Positions 25,412-34,557 are shown, counted from the stretch's first letter. The stretch is 64,000 nt of DNA from Glycocaulis abyssi (GCF_041429775.1 NZ_CP163422.1:105949-169948), one strand, 5' to 3'. Notes: generated from the letters alone by a model not told the origin. Program-made: numbers and translations.

Positions 25412-26100
25412 TGGTGACGCTCGCCGAAGTGCCGGTGCATTGGCAGCACTCATACCGCATCATCCGCTCGATCTACCCTCCGATTGACCTCTTCGAAGAT
25501 ATTGCCGACCCGGCAGACTGGGAGGCGCTAGCTTCAGCAGAATCCAAGACCAATCCTCGCATCTGGGAGCATATCGGCCGGCTGCAGCTGGTTCCGCCCA
25601 ACCGCAGGGTAGGGGGGAACGGAGCCAGCTACCTCATGGCACCCTTCGTCCATGTCAGCACGGACCGGCCGGGACGCTTTACGGACGGCACCTATGGTGT
25701 CTACAGCGCGGCCAGCAGCGAGGAAGCGGCTATCCGGGAAGTCGCTCACCATCACGCTTTGACTATGGCCAGCAGCGCGGAAGAGCCCGGCTGGACATCA
25801 CAGTTTCGCGCCCTGACAACCCCCCTCAATGTCGATTTGCATGACGCCCGCCCGCATCCCCAATTCCATGATCCGGACGATTATCTGCCGTCACAGGCAC
25901 TCGCGCAGACTCTTCGCGCCAACGGCTCCAACGGAATCCTCTACAACAGCGTAAGGTGCCCTAGCAGCGAGTGTGCAGCCATCTTCTGGCCTGATCTGAT
26001 GACCGTTCCCGTACAAGCCGATCATTACGATTATCACTGGGACGGCACGCGCGTCGACAAGGTGCGCAATTGCAGAACCAAGCAGATTTTCGCCCTATGA
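25411..26100 (+). CDS. RES-domain toxin (module 1)
   Basis: 229 residues from the ATG at 25411 (a GTG at 25408 is the alternative). The RES fold is recognisable: HSYRIIRSIYPPIDLF at the N-terminus, GVYSAASSEEAAIREVAHHH in the middle, and NGILYNSVRCPSSECAAIFWPD near the C-terminus, giving the conserved Arg, Glu and Ser. RES toxins degrade NAD+ by phosphorolysis or hydrolysis and arrest growth. The gene appears intact, so module 1 should be functional. The remnant of a small MNYWGE-type gene lies 87 bases downstream, cut by an IS. Confidence 0.9.
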   Translation: MVTLAEVPVHWQHSYRIIRSIYPPIDLFEDIADPADWEALASAESKTNPRIWEHIGRLQLVPPNRRVGGNGASYLMAPFVHVSTDRPGRFTDGTYGVYSAASSEEAAIREVAHHHALTMASSAEEPGWTSQFRALTTPLNVDLHDARPHPQFHDPDDYLPSQALAQTLRANGSNGILYNSVRCPSSECAAIFWPDLMTVPVQADHYDYHWDGTRVDKVRNCRTKQIFAL

Positions 26101-26187
26101 GCCATTCCAGGCCGGGATGATTGCTCGAAGTCCCTTACGGCCACTAGGATGGCCTCCTTGGTTGAATCATATAGGCGGTTTTTGACG

Positions 26188-26206
26188 ATGAATTATTGGG
26201 GCGAGG
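26188..26206 (+). pseudogene. First six codons of an MNYWGE-type small protein, cut by the IS
   Basis: ATG at 26188 reads M-N-Y-W-G-E and then meets the insertion-sequence end at 26207. The 19 bases match the start of the complete small membrane-protein gene at 34698-34558 in 18 positions (a silent C/T difference in the Gly codon). The continuation is not found beyond the far end of the IS at 27475, so the rest was lost. Confidence 0.55.
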
Positions 26207-26235
26207 TGACCCAGCCCCGTGATCCGGGCCGTGAG

Positions 26236-27159
26236 TTAGTAGAGTCTGTTCGCCTTTCTTTCTGGGTTGATGTGGTTGGTCAAGGCCCGGTGAGCGGCGC
26301 TTGCGCGTAGCTCAAGCGAACCGGGCCGGGGGTGACGTGTTCGCTCGGCGTAGACACAAGGTGCGAGCCCGCCGAGTGCGGTGTGCGGTCTCTCGGTGTT
26401 GTAGTCGATCCTCCATGCCTCGATCAGGTCGCGCGCTTCGCCGAGCGAGGAGAACAGGTGTTCGTTCAGGCACTCGTCCCTGAACCGGCCATTGAAGCTT
26501 TCCACGAACGCGTTCTGGGTGGGCTTTCCGGGTGCGATGTAATGCCACTCCACACCGCTGTCCTTCTGCCATCGCAGGATCGCGTGACTGGTCAGTTCGG
26601 TGCCATTGTCGCTGACGATCATGCGCGGCTTTCCTCGCCGCTCGATCAGACGATCAAGCTCACGGGCCACGCGCACGCCTGACAGCGAGGTATCGACCAC
26701 GACGGCTAAGGCCTCTCGCGTGAAGTCGTCGACCACGCATAGCGTCCGGAAGCGCCGCCCGTCGATTAGAGCGTCGGAGACGAAGTCGAGGCTCCAGCGA
26801 TGGTTCGCCGCCGCAGGCAACAGTATCGGGCGACGGGTTCCAACCGACCGCTTGCGGCCACGCCGCCGACGGACCGCCAGCCCTTCTTCCCGGTAGAGCC
26901 GGTAGACCTTCTTGTGGTTCGCATAAAGACCCTCCCGTTCCAGCAGGATGCCAAGCCGACGATAGCCGAACCGGCGGCGCTCGCCTGCCAGATCGCGCAA
27001 GCGAGCTCGCAAGGCGTCATCACCACCAGAACGCTTCTGATACTGGAACGTGGAGCGATCAAGTTCTGCAAGGGCACACGCCCGACGCTCGCTCAGCCCG
27101 TGCCTGGTCACCATGTGGTGCACGGCCTGGCGCTTGACGTCGGGCGTCAGAAGTTTTTT
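26236..27159 (-). CDS. Transposase OrfB (DDE catalytic part), IS copy 1
   Basis: About 308 residues from the frameshift site. The HTH_21 segment ([31 protein letters not shown]) is followed by the DDE core: first Asp in [12 protein letters not shown], second Asp in IVSDNGTEL, Glu in [16 protein letters not shown]. It is translated as an OrfAB fusion by -1 frameshifting at AAAAAAC. Complete and apparently active. Confidence 0.93.
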   Translation of the reverse strand, partial: KKLLTPDVKRQAVHHMVTRHGLSERRACALAELDRSTFQYQKRSGGDDALRARLRDLAGERRRFGYRRLGILLEREGLYANHKKVYRLYREEGLAVRRRRGRKRSVGTRRPILLPAAANHRWSLDFVSDALIDGRRFRTLCVVDDFTREALAVVVDTSLSGVRVARELDRLIERRGKPRMIVSDNGTELTSHAILRWQKDSGVEWHYIAPGKPTQNAFVESFNGRFRDECLNEHLFSSLGEARDLIEAWRIDYNTERPHTALGGLAPCVYAERTRHPRPGSLELRASAAHRALTNHINPERKANRLY

Positions 27160-27413
27160 GAGGCGAGGTCCTTCAGGGCCGCATTGTCCAGCATCGCATC
27201 GGCCAGAAGCCGCTTCAGCCGGTTGTTCTCCAGCTCCAGCGACTTTAGGCGCTGGGCATCGGATACTGTCATGCCGCCGAACTTCGCCTTGTATTTGTAA
27301 AACGTCGCGTCGGAGATGCCGTACTTGCGGCAGACCTCCTTCGTGCTCACACCAGCATCGTGCTCCCTGAGCATGCCGATGATCTGCTCCTCCGAATAAC
27401 GGCTCTTGCGCAT
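27147..27413 (-). CDS. Transposase OrfA, IS copy 1
   Basis: 88 residues, starting [21 protein letters not shown], with a helix-turn-helix ([24 protein letters not shown]) and a leucine-zipper-like helix ([20 protein letters not shown]). It recognises the IS ends. The 3' part contains an A6 run on the coding strand (27159-27154) where ribosomes slip by -1 to make the OrfAB transposase. Confidence 0.95.
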   Translation of the reverse strand: MRKSRYSEEQIIGMLREHDAGVSTKEVCRKYGISDATFYKYKAKFGGMTVSDAQRLKSLELENNRLKRLLADAMLDNAALKDLASKNF

Positions 27414-27474
27414 GGTCCATCCTCTTTTCGATGGACTCTACCATTCAATGGCCGGAATTCACGGGGCTGGGTCA

Positions 27475-27866
27475 GTATCAACAATGGCAAACTGCGATCT
27501 CAATACTCTCTCAGCATACCCTCTAAGAACGGCATCATCGATCTGGACCATTACCATGCTGTTATCGGATTTAAGGACTTCCGCATGCTTCAATACTTTG
27601 CGCAGCTGCTTGCTAAGTTCGACGTCCTCGCCGGCTTCTCGAAATGATAGCTCATCGCGCAGGCTGCGGATTTTTCTTTTGGTCGTCCGCAATTTTCGAG
27701 CGACATCGAAATCAGTGAGATGGTTGAAATCTTCCGCGTGTTTGTGAAGTAGTTTCAGCACGAGGAGATCAATTTCGCGCTTTGTTAGCACGCCAAAACC
27801 AACTGCTATATACTGCTCAACAAATGCTTTTGCGAAATTGCCTGCTTCACTCTCTGTCTCGAACAT
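27475..27866 (-). pseudogene. Unknown protein truncated at its C-terminus by IS copy 1
   Basis: About 130 native residues (MFETESEAGNFAKAFVEQYIAVGFG...) before the frame enters the IS and ends after five foreign codons. The middle contains a likely helix-turn-helix or charged helical stretch (FDVARKLRTTKRKIRSLRDELSFREAGEDV). I do not recognise the family. It is transcribed in the same direction as the giant protein gene, about 250 bases downstream of its stop, and may have been part of the same defence operon before the IS removed its end. Confidence 0.55.
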
Positions 27867-27993
27867 GTGTCACCGCCTTCCCCCTTGAAACTTAGAGTTT
27901 CTAGGGAACACACCGATACTGCAGTTGGCAAGGCAAACTGCCCAACGCGATCCCAGCTTTCATCCGGTCGTTACGCAGGTCCCCGGTTGATCT

Positions 27994-28093
27994 GCTCTGC
28001 CCCCGAAATACTGGATCGTCTAAAACTGGGGTCTTCCGCTGGTGCTCTACCCCCGAAAAACTGGATCGTCTGAGACTGAGGTCTTCCGCTAGC
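27994..28093. repeat. Tandem 50-bp direct repeat (two imperfect units)
   Basis: Units 27994-28043 and 28044-28093, each built around CCCCCGAAA-ACTGGATCGTCT and GGTCTTCCGCT, differing at roughly six positions. They lie just after the giant gene's stop. The sequence looks like an insertion-sequence end left after loss of the element; this source is inferred. Confidence 0.7.
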
Positions 28094-28115
28094 GACCCAG
28101 TCCTCAGCCGCGCGC

Positions 28116-31100
28116 CTATCGAAGACGGTTACGGATATCCGCCTCAGAATCATGCCAGTTCGCGTCACGGGTATACGACTCAGACATATGGTCCAGGACT
28201 TGGGTCGCGGTAAAGGGATGAGTGTAACGGATGGCATTGGCCCAGCCCTTATATCGCGCCGCCAACTCCCGCTCTGGTTGGCCACCCTCCCCACGCCAGG
28301 TCACACCACGGCGATTATATTTGCCGGTTGTGAAGCCACTACACATGGCCTCGGACTGTACGAGCTCGATAACGTCTCTTACCGCTTCGCAGGGCCATAC
28401 ACCGTCCTCGCCGTCCGGTGACGCAGAGAGCAGCTGCCCAATGGAATGGTCGGTCATTTCCAAACGACTGATCTCTTCGCCGATCTTTCTCGCCGTTTCG
28501 ACCCACTTGATGAGCTTCTGGGAGCTAAGATTACCTTCGTCATCATGGCAAGGGAGTTGCTTGAGCCTATCGATCAGCTTATAGCCTCGCTCAGCGAAGA
28601 ATTGCTCCCGGCCAGGCTCGATGCGCCAGGGCTCTTCGTCTTCTCCCCCGTCATCGCGGCGAAAAGCCCAAGCTACCGCCTGGACAAAGAATTCCGGATG
28701 GGCCTCAATATATTTTTCCAGATTCGGAATTCCGCGACCTCGTGATCCGTCCCTGTCAGAGAGTATCTCTAAGTAAGCAAATTCGAGCTGCGCCTTCTGA
28801 TCAACCGTGTAATCGCGCGACTCCTGAATTATCTCGAACACGCTCGCGATGTCGTACTGTGAGAGCTGGTACTCGCCAGGGCGATCATTACCCCCTTCGC
28901 GCGCCATAGCCGAAAGAAGCTCAAACAAGACCTTAACGTTCAGCTCATCGCGTTGAAATCTTGAGTAAGAGAAAGCAGCGCGGGGGCGGCCCGCATCCAT
29001 TAAATGCTTAACGCCATCTTGCAATTCAGCGCCGTTTGTGCGCCCGCTCGGTATGACACTTAACCAGTACTTGTCGCGTTCGGCAGGAGCCCATTCATCC
29101 AAGAATTGCCAAGTTGCCCGATCAAATGGGGCCTGCTTCAGCAGCGCAACTCGATGCCGCTCTCCCGCCTTCTTCAAGACTCTTTTGATCAGCGATGTAC
29201 GCTTTGTTACATCTTCCATCGAATGTAGCACTGCACTAACCAAGTTTCGTTTGGCCGTCGGCAGCTCACCGTGCTCATCAGAGATCAGCTTTATGAGAAA
29301 GTCAGCCAGTTCGTCTCCTTGGAGGATCCGTTTTGAGACCAGCCAGCCAATTTCCCATGCTGCGTCACCCATGCAGGCGAATTCTATGATGCCCTCGGTC
29401 CCGCGTTCCTGCAGGATTTCGTTCAGAGCATTTGTGCGCAGTCTTGAGATGCGCTCATCGCGCTCGCGAATGTCCAGTTTCTCATCGTAAATTTCCTCGG
29501 CGGACTCATCGACCCAAGATGTCCGGAACAACCACCCATGTTTCGCGAACAGATCTTCTGGTTCCAAAGCCTCGTACGCTTTCTGCGCCGCCCTCCGTAT
29601 TTTTTCGTGATCAGTCCGCTTGTTCTTCCGTGCCGCTCTCCATGACATCACGCTCACACGTATGCGTTCCCGCAACCATGCCTTTTCCTCTTCCCCTGCA
29701 CCTGCTTCAGCCCAAGCGTGGATGTTCTCCCATACACGCTCTTGGTCTTCGCTCATCAAACCATCAATACGCTCAACGAGGTCAGAAAGCGTATCGCCGT
29801 CATGCGAGGGCCAAGACAGTGCCAAATCGACCATCGCCCGAACAAACTTCTGAACTGGCTCCCACGACTTCTCCGGCTCACCGTGTCCAAATCCATCCGG
29901 GCGCCAAGTGGGCTTATGCGAATAGCTACCTGTCTGTGAATAGTTCTCGAACTGGGCAACGCTAATCTGCCAAGCGATCGTTGGATGCCTAGTGGCTAAG
30001 GCTCTTATCATCTCTATTCGCTGCTCCACCGTCGCAGATGTCTGCGGCATCCACGACCGGAATATTGATTGAAGTGAATTTATGGGCTTGTTCGCCCAGT
30101 TGTCGTTGATCTCGACTTCAGCCAAGCGAGCGAGAATGAACACGGCTCTAGGGAACGTCTCCACGCTCCAAGCAAGTCCTTCAAGCGCCCAAAGCAACCC
30201 TGTCCGTGCACAGCCGCCTCCGAAAATTCCGGCATCTGCAGGCCGCATCAATCCGAGGGCGGCTGAAGCCTGGGACCGCAGATCTCTTTCCAAGATGTCG
30301 AGAAATTCGTCCGGCGCTGCTTCTGCATAGATGGGCAGGTCACGCTCGTTCGCTTCAAGGCTTCTTGGGTCTAGGGTCTTGCCGTCGCTCGTGAGCAGTT
30401 CCCGCACGACGAGCACGGCCTGCAGCCCAGAATCGATACCCAGCCGCCCCCCGAAGAGCTTCTCACCATGTACTGAGAGCAGCACGAGACTTTCTGCTAC
30501 ACCGCTCCTAAGGGCCCCCGAAAAATCTCTAGATTTTCCGCGCATTGATGCCAGCCAGCGGTCTTCCTCGGGAAGGTCGAGCGCCGGGTCATCTTCACCC
30601 AGGATCAACCGCGCCATGTCGAAGAACCGCTCGAGGTCCTTTGCCGTGATCCAATTTCTTACTGCAAAGATGGCGTCAATCTTGGAGACCAGCCCGCGGT
30701 AGCTCCCGACCATCCAAATAGGTGCGTCGTCCTGAGCGCTTAGAGCATGACAATCGCGCTCGAGGCGCTCATATGAACCCTCATCCGCGATGAAGCACAT
30801 CGCCTCACAATCCCATGAGGTCTTGGAGTCCCATGCGCCGACGAGCGCCAAAGGGACAAGCGCCTTTGCCAACGCCGCATCTTCAGACCAGCGGGGCTTT
30901 CGTACAGCCTCTACCATCGAAAGCCGCCGTCTGAGGACAGTAAGCGACCGGCCGCTTTCAGCCTCTAACATTTGAATCTCGTCGCGTGCCTTTCCCATTT
31001 CTGATAGCGCGCGCTCGAACGGGATGCTCCCGAGAGGCTCCAGTACGACGTCCGGATCCTTTGACGCCGCATTACGCGAGTAGACCATGATCGTATGGAT

Positions 31101-32243
31101 CGATGTGACATGAGGTGCGAGTTCGAGTTGAACGTCGTGATCACTTGCGACGGCTATTATCTCAGCTATGGACGAAGCTATCTTCTTGAAGGCGCCCGGC
31201 TTGTCGAGAACGATGATCTGGTCTCTGTAGCGACCAAGAGCCTCATGGTGGGGAGAGATAAGTGCCGACAAGAACGCAAACGCTTCATCAACGGAGTCGG
31301 CTACCAAAACAAATGGGCGCTTCGGCGGCTCTTTGAGGTACTTGAAGATCGCCCTTTCGCCCGCGTCGATCGCTGTATCGAATAGCCTCGGCGTTAACGG
31401 CGGATCTGATACCTCAGCCCAATCTGCCCAGACTCTATCCAGTGCCCGAACATCTGACTTCGCGCGATCTGTCTCGTTCGCGAACCAAACTTGACCAGGT
31501 ATTGATTGCTCCAGCCATTGTTCGAGGTCGCTTCGGTCATAAGCGCGAACTTCCTTCCAAAGCTTCTTCAATCTCTGATCTTCTGCCCACTTGTCTTTGC
31601 CAGTCCATTTGCGTGGGGTGACAAAAATAAAGGTGGTCTCGGCACGCTCAGCAGCCGTAGAGGCGGTCAAGCTCTTTGAAAAGTCACGGTCGGCCTTACC
31701 CTTAACTTCGAGATCTACGCCAAACTCCCAACCGGTCTTGCCCTCCGGAACCCAAGGTGTCCCTTGTGAAGCTTGCGTCCAGCCGTCCCATCCAGGTCTT
31801 TCTCCGTCTTCGTTTCCCGGAAAGTCGCTCTCCGTGAGGTCAATACCGGTCGAGTTAACAAGCGTCCGAATGAAGACCGCTAATCTGGTACGCGCGGAGT
31901 GATTATTGGTCGCCCAGTCTTCGATCTCAGTAGCCTTGATCGCCAAGAACGGAGGAACGTAGCGGCGCGCCGTCGTAGGCGCGCCTTTCTGCTGGGCCTC
32001 ATACGCATCAAATGCGGCTTGTTGTTCGAGAAGCTCCCTCGTGGGGACCCCAAATGCGCGCTCAATCCGTGATGCCATCTCTGGAGTGACGTCGGCATTG
32101 CCATTCAAGAAATTTGAGAGCGCCGGTCGGCCAACGCCGACGAGTTTGGCCGCCTCTGTGACCGAGAGACCTTTTGGCTCAAGGGCTCTCCGCCGAACAA
32201 ATTCGCCAGGGTGGAGTGGGGCATATTTGGGTGAGTTGGCCAT
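28116..32243 (-). CDS. Giant protein with HigA-like HTH head and nuclease-like domain; candidate anti-phage defence effector
   Basis: 1375 residues, ATG at 32243 behind GGAGATGACGTT. Residues about 8-75 are a HigA-type Xre HTH (HPGEFVRRRALEPKGLSVTEAAKLVGVG, SNFLNGNADVTPEMASRIERAFGV), similar to the HigA at 60931. Residues about 100-250 form a domain with GWDGW, VPEGKTGWEFGVDLEVKGKADRDF and TTFIFVTPRKWTGKDKW, then YDRSDLEQWLEQSI; the E-x-K inside DLEVKGKA is compatible with a PD-(D/E)xK nuclease-like core. The remaining about 1100 residues are alpha-helical without a Walker A motif, like the repeat-rich sensor halves of large defence proteins. A perfect palindrome 42 bases upstream fits autoregulation by its own HTH. 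Function is inferred. Confidence 0.6.
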   Translation of the reverse strand: MANSPKYAPLHPGEFVRRRALEPKGLSVTEAAKLVGVGRPALSNFLNGNADVTPEMASRIERAFGVPTRELLEQQAAFDAYEAQQKGAPTTARRYVPPFLAIKATEIEDWATNNHSARTRLAVFIRTLVNSTGIDLTESDFPGNEDGERPGWDGWTQASQGTPWVPEGKTGWEFGVDLEVKGKADRDFSKSLTASTAAERAETTFIFVTPRKWTGKDKWAEDQRLKKLWKEVRAYDRSDLEQWLEQSIPGQVWFANETDRAKSDVRALDRVWADWAEVSDPPLTPRLFDTAIDAGERAIFKYLKEPPKRPFVLVADSVDEAFAFLSALISPHHEALGRYRDQIIVLDKPGAFKKIASSIAEIIAVASDHDVQLELAPHVTSIHTIMVYSRNAASKDPDVVLEPLGSIPFERALSEMGKARDEIQMLEAESGRSLTVLRRRLSMVEAVRKPRWSEDAALAKALVPLALVGAWDSKTSWDCEAMCFIADEGSYERLERDCHALSAQDDAPIWMVGSYRGLVSKIDAIFAVRNWITAKDLERFFDMARLILGEDDPALDLPEEDRWLASMRGKSRDFSGALRSGVAESLVLLSVHGEKLFGGRLGIDSGLQAVLVVRELLTSDGKTLDPRSLEANERDLPIYAEAAPDEFLDILERDLRSQASAALGLMRPADAGIFGGGCARTGLLWALEGLAWSVETFPRAVFILARLAEVEINDNWANKPINSLQSIFRSWMPQTSATVEQRIEMIRALATRHPTIAWQISVAQFENYSQTGSYSHKPTWRPDGFGHGEPEKSWEPVQKFVRAMVDLALSWPSHDGDTLSDLVERIDGLMSEDQERVWENIHAWAEAGAGEEEKAWLRERIRVSVMSWRAARKNKRTDHEKIRRAAQKAYEALEPEDLFAKHGWLFRTSWVDESAEEIYDEKLDIRERDERISRLRTNALNEILQERGTEGIIEFACMGDAAWEIGWLVSKRILQGDELADFLIKLISDEHGELPTAKRNLVSAVLHSMEDVTKRTSLIKRVLKKAGERHRVALLKQAPFDRATWQFLDEWAPAERDKYWLSVIPSGRTNGAELQDGVKHLMDAGRPRAAFSYSRFQRDELNVKVLFELLSAMAREGGNDRPGEYQLSQYDIASVFEIIQESRDYTVDQKAQLEFAYLEILSDRDGSRGRGIPNLEKYIEAHPEFFVQAVAWAFRRDDGGEDEEPWRIEPGREQFFAERGYKLIDRLKQLPCHDDEGNLSSQKLIKWVETARKIGEEISRLEMTDHSIGQLLSASPDGEDGVWPCEAVRDVIELVQSEAMCSGFTTGKYNRRGVTWRGEGGQPERELAARYKGWANAIRYTHPFTATQVLDHMSESYTRDANWHDSEADIRNRLR

Positions 32244-32284
32244 AACGTCATCTCCATGTTGCTGACATCATAGCGTAGGAGCAT

Positions 32285-32298
32285 GTGTTGCGCAACAC
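32285..32298 (-). promoter_or_regulatory. Operator-like palindrome upstream of the giant HigA-headed gene
   Basis: GTGTTGCGCAACAC is a perfect 14-bp palindrome, 42 bases before the ATG at 32243. Its position and the Xre head of the encoded protein suggest that the protein represses its own promoter. Confidence 0.6.
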
Positions 32299-32409
32299 GC
32301 TACACTTTACTCTTTTTGTTCCGATTGCAGGCTGTGTTCGACAAACCAAGGGGCGGTCTCCCAAGGCGCGTCGATCGGCCAATTCGCCATCTTCGCCGAA
32401 CAGCAAATA

Positions 32410-32438
32410 TTGACGTTTGGGCGAATATTCGCTATTTT
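32410..32438 (+). promoter_or_regulatory. Promoter with embedded palindrome for the AbiE-like operon
   Basis: TTGACG (32410-32415), a 17-base spacer and TATTTT (32433-32438) form a sigma-70 promoter. The spacer ends in the perfect 12-bp palindrome GCGAATATTCGC (32421-32432); a related ATATTC lies just downstream. A repressor here, presumably the AbiEi-like protein, would block RNA polymerase directly. Confidence 0.62.
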
Positions 32439-32471
32439 TAGCATATTCACTGAGCAGCGAAAGCGGCAGAA

Positions 32472-33569
32472 ATGGCAGGTTTTGAGGGCTACAGATTTGA
32501 AAGGGAAACGACCGAACGGCTTTTGGAGGCTCTTCGGAAGCTGCCGGACGCGCAGGTAAGCGTTCCTGTTATGCAGCCGGCGCCCTTGGGCGACCGGCAG
32601 ATAGACGCCGAAATCGAAGTCAGCACAGGGGGCAAGACATACGTCCTGCTCATCGAAATCAAAAGGTCGGTATATCCACGGGATGCCCAGCAGGTGCTTT
32701 GGCAGCTTGATCGCTATATGGCGGCGGGTAACACCGAGCGCAAGAAACAACTGGTTCCGCTGCTCGCTGCTGAATCGATCTCGCCCGGCGCCAAAGACCT
32801 CCTCAAGAGCGAGAATTGCGGATTCTTTGACACGGGCGGAAGCCTCTTCATCCCTGCGCGCGGCGCTTATGTCTATATCGAAAAGCCACCTCCGAAGACC
32901 CTTCAGAAAACGGTACGCGGCCTGTTCAGGGGGAAGCGCTCGCAGGTTCTTCACGCGCTGCTGATGCGACACAACGACTGGTTCGGCGTGAAGGAGCTAT
33001 CGGCGCTGGCCGAAGTGTCGCCCGCGACGGTTTCCGAGACGCTCACGGCGCTTGAGCGCTTTGAGTGGCTGACCGTGAAAGGGCAAGGCCCTTCCAAGGA
33101 ACGCAGGCTCACCGATCCCGGCGTACTGCTGGACGAGTGGCAGAAACAGACGCTCGCGGCGCGGCGCCAAAGCTACCGTAGGTTCTACGTGCCCTCGCAC
33201 GATCCGGAGGCGATAGCCCGCCGGCTTGCCGATGCCTGCGAACACCTCGATCTTGAGTACGTCCTGACCGAGCAAAGCGCGGCACAGGCCTATGCACCGT
33301 ACCTTACCTCTGTATCGCGCGTGACCTGCCGTTTGCTCTCCGGCCGCCGGGCCAACGACCTTTATGCGGACCTGGAAGCAAGGCCGGTGAATGAAGGCGC
33401 GAATCTCGATGTCATAGAGACCCGTTCGCGCGGAGAGTTTCTGTTCCGGGAACGGGTCGGAAATCTTTGGCTCGCAAGCCCCGTGCAGGTCTATCTCGAC
33501 CTGCTGCGCAGCGGCGGGCGCGGACAGGAAATGGCCGAACACCTGCGGCAGGAAAGGATTGGCTTCTGA
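32472..33569 (+). CDS. AbiEi-like protein with N-terminal nuclease-like domain (type IV antitoxin family)
   Basis: 365 residues. Residues about 35-85 (RQIDAEIEVSTGGKTYVLLIEIKRSV) show the D...E-x-K spacing of PD-(D/E)xK nucleases. A winged helix follows at about 160-225 (LMRHNDWFGVKELSALAEVSPATVSETLTALERF), and the C-terminal part resembles AbiEi (YVLTEQSAAQAYAPYL, LDVIETRSRGEF, NLWLASPVQVYLDLL). Classical AbiEi is about 180-260 residues with only HTH and C-terminal domains, so the nuclease-like head is extra. It probably represses the operon through the GCGAATATTCGC palindrome. Stop and next start overlap (TGATG at 33567-33571). Confidence 0.72.
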   Translation: MAGFEGYRFERETTERLLEALRKLPDAQVSVPVMQPAPLGDRQIDAEIEVSTGGKTYVLLIEIKRSVYPRDAQQVLWQLDRYMAAGNTERKKQLVPLLAAESISPGAKDLLKSENCGFFDTGGSLFIPARGAYVYIEKPPPKTLQKTVRGLFRGKRSQVLHALLMRHNDWFGVKELSALAEVSPATVSETLTALERFEWLTVKGQGPSKERRLTDPGVLLDEWQKQTLAARRQSYRRFYVPSHDPEAIARRLADACEHLDLEYVLTEQSAAQAYAPYLTSVSRVTCRLLSGRRANDLYADLEARPVNEGANLDVIETRSRGEFLFRERVGNLWLASPVQVYLDLLRSGGRGQEMAEHLRQERIGF

Positions 33570-34474
33570 TGAACAAACCCGCTCAGGCCAGCGGCTATAA
33601 ACAAGAGGTCACGGAGAACTGCGAACGGGTTCTCGTGACGCTGCTGCGCGGCCTCGGCCCGTGGAAAAATTCGGTTTACCTCGTGGGCGGTCTCACACCG
33701 CGCTATCTCATCAAGGCAAGGCCGCCGGAGGTTCCTGCCCACGCGGGAACGGGCGATGTCGACATCGTCGTTGAGCTGCAAATGCTGGCCGACACCGAGG
33801 CCTATCACTCGCTTGAGGAGAACTTCAAAAAGCTCGGTTTCGAGCGTGGCGAGAATTTGAAAGGCGAAAAGGTCTCCTGGCGCTGGCAAGCCAAAACCGA
33901 AAGCGGGGCGACGATTATTCTGGAACTGCTGGCCGATGATCCGGAGCTGGGTGGCGGCAAGGTTCAGCCACTGCCGACCGAAGGAAACATCTCGGCGCTC
34001 AACATTCCCCATTCCTCCATGGTCTTCGATCATCACGAGACCAAGGAGATCAGCGCGGAGCTGCTGGGGGACAACGGCAACGCGACAGAAACCATACGGC
34101 ACGCAGACATCGTCAGCTTCGTTTGTCTGAAGGCCCTCGCGCTCGACCAGCGGCATGAGCGCAAGGACGCGCACGATCTGGTTTACTGCCTCGAACATTA
34201 TGAGGGTGGGCCGGAAGCCGCCGCGAAGGCCTTTGCGGCTGCGGTGGACGGCAAGCACGGCGAAGCCGTGGACACGGCGCTCAACATCCTCGGCAAACGC
34301 TTCGCCGATGACGGCAACTCCGAGGGTTATCTGAAGGACGGCCCTGTCGCGGTCGCAAAGTTCGAGCGGGGCGATGATGCTGATGCGAGGGAAGCGCGGA
34401 TGCTGCGCCAGCGCGACGCTAGCCATATTGTGATGCGACTCCTGCAGGAGATCGACAGTTATCCTAGCGAATGA
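33569..34474 (+). CDS. AbiEii-like nucleotidyltransferase
   Basis: 301 residues from the ATG overlapping the previous stop; a 34-codon longer frame is rejected. The nucleotidyltransferase motifs are VYLVGGLTPRYLI (about residues 31-43) and GTGDVDIVVEL (about 60-70), giving the GG and D-x-D metal ligands; HDLVYCLEHYEGG near 206 resembles the C-terminal region of AbiEii/MenT enzymes. Such toxins transfer nucleotides to tRNA or other targets and stop translation. Paired with the AbiEi-like gene it should act as an abortive-infection or toxin-antitoxin pair. Start overlap implies balanced synthesis. Confidence 0.75.
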   Translation: MNKPAQASGYKQEVTENCERVLVTLLRGLGPWKNSVYLVGGLTPRYLIKARPPEVPAHAGTGDVDIVVELQMLADTEAYHSLEENFKKLGFERGENLKGEKVSWRWQAKTESGATIILELLADDPELGGGKVQPLPTEGNISALNIPHSSMVFDHHETKEISAELLGDNGNATETIRHADIVSFVCLKALALDQRHERKDAHDLVYCLEHYEGGPEAAAKAFAAAVDGKHGEAVDTALNILGKRFADDGNSEGYLKDGPVAVAKFERGDDADAREARMLRQRDASHIVMRLLQEIDSYPSE

Positions 34475-34557
34475 CTAACGGCCAAAAGATCGGACTTGGT
34501 GTACTTTCGCTGAATGAAAACCGAGAGCACGTATACCTTTAGCGCATGGCCGACGAT

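Larger units (their letters stand above)
26207..27474 (-). mobile_element. IS407-group insertion sequence (IS3 family), copy 1
   Basis: 1268 bp, with terminal inverted repeats beginning TGACCCAGCCCCGTGA. The encoded orfA and orfB proteins are identical to those of copy 2 (34816-36083), which lies in opposite orientation. Flanking tetranucleotides are GAGG on the left and GTAT on the right, so there is no target duplication: the element's surroundings were rearranged after insertion. It truncates the small gene on its left and the 27866 gene on its right. Confidence 0.95.

Noticed and set aside
32307..32972. 221-codon minus-strand frame over the AbiE promoter and gene start
   Set aside because: Covers both palindromes and the promoter and is antisense to a recognisable protein.
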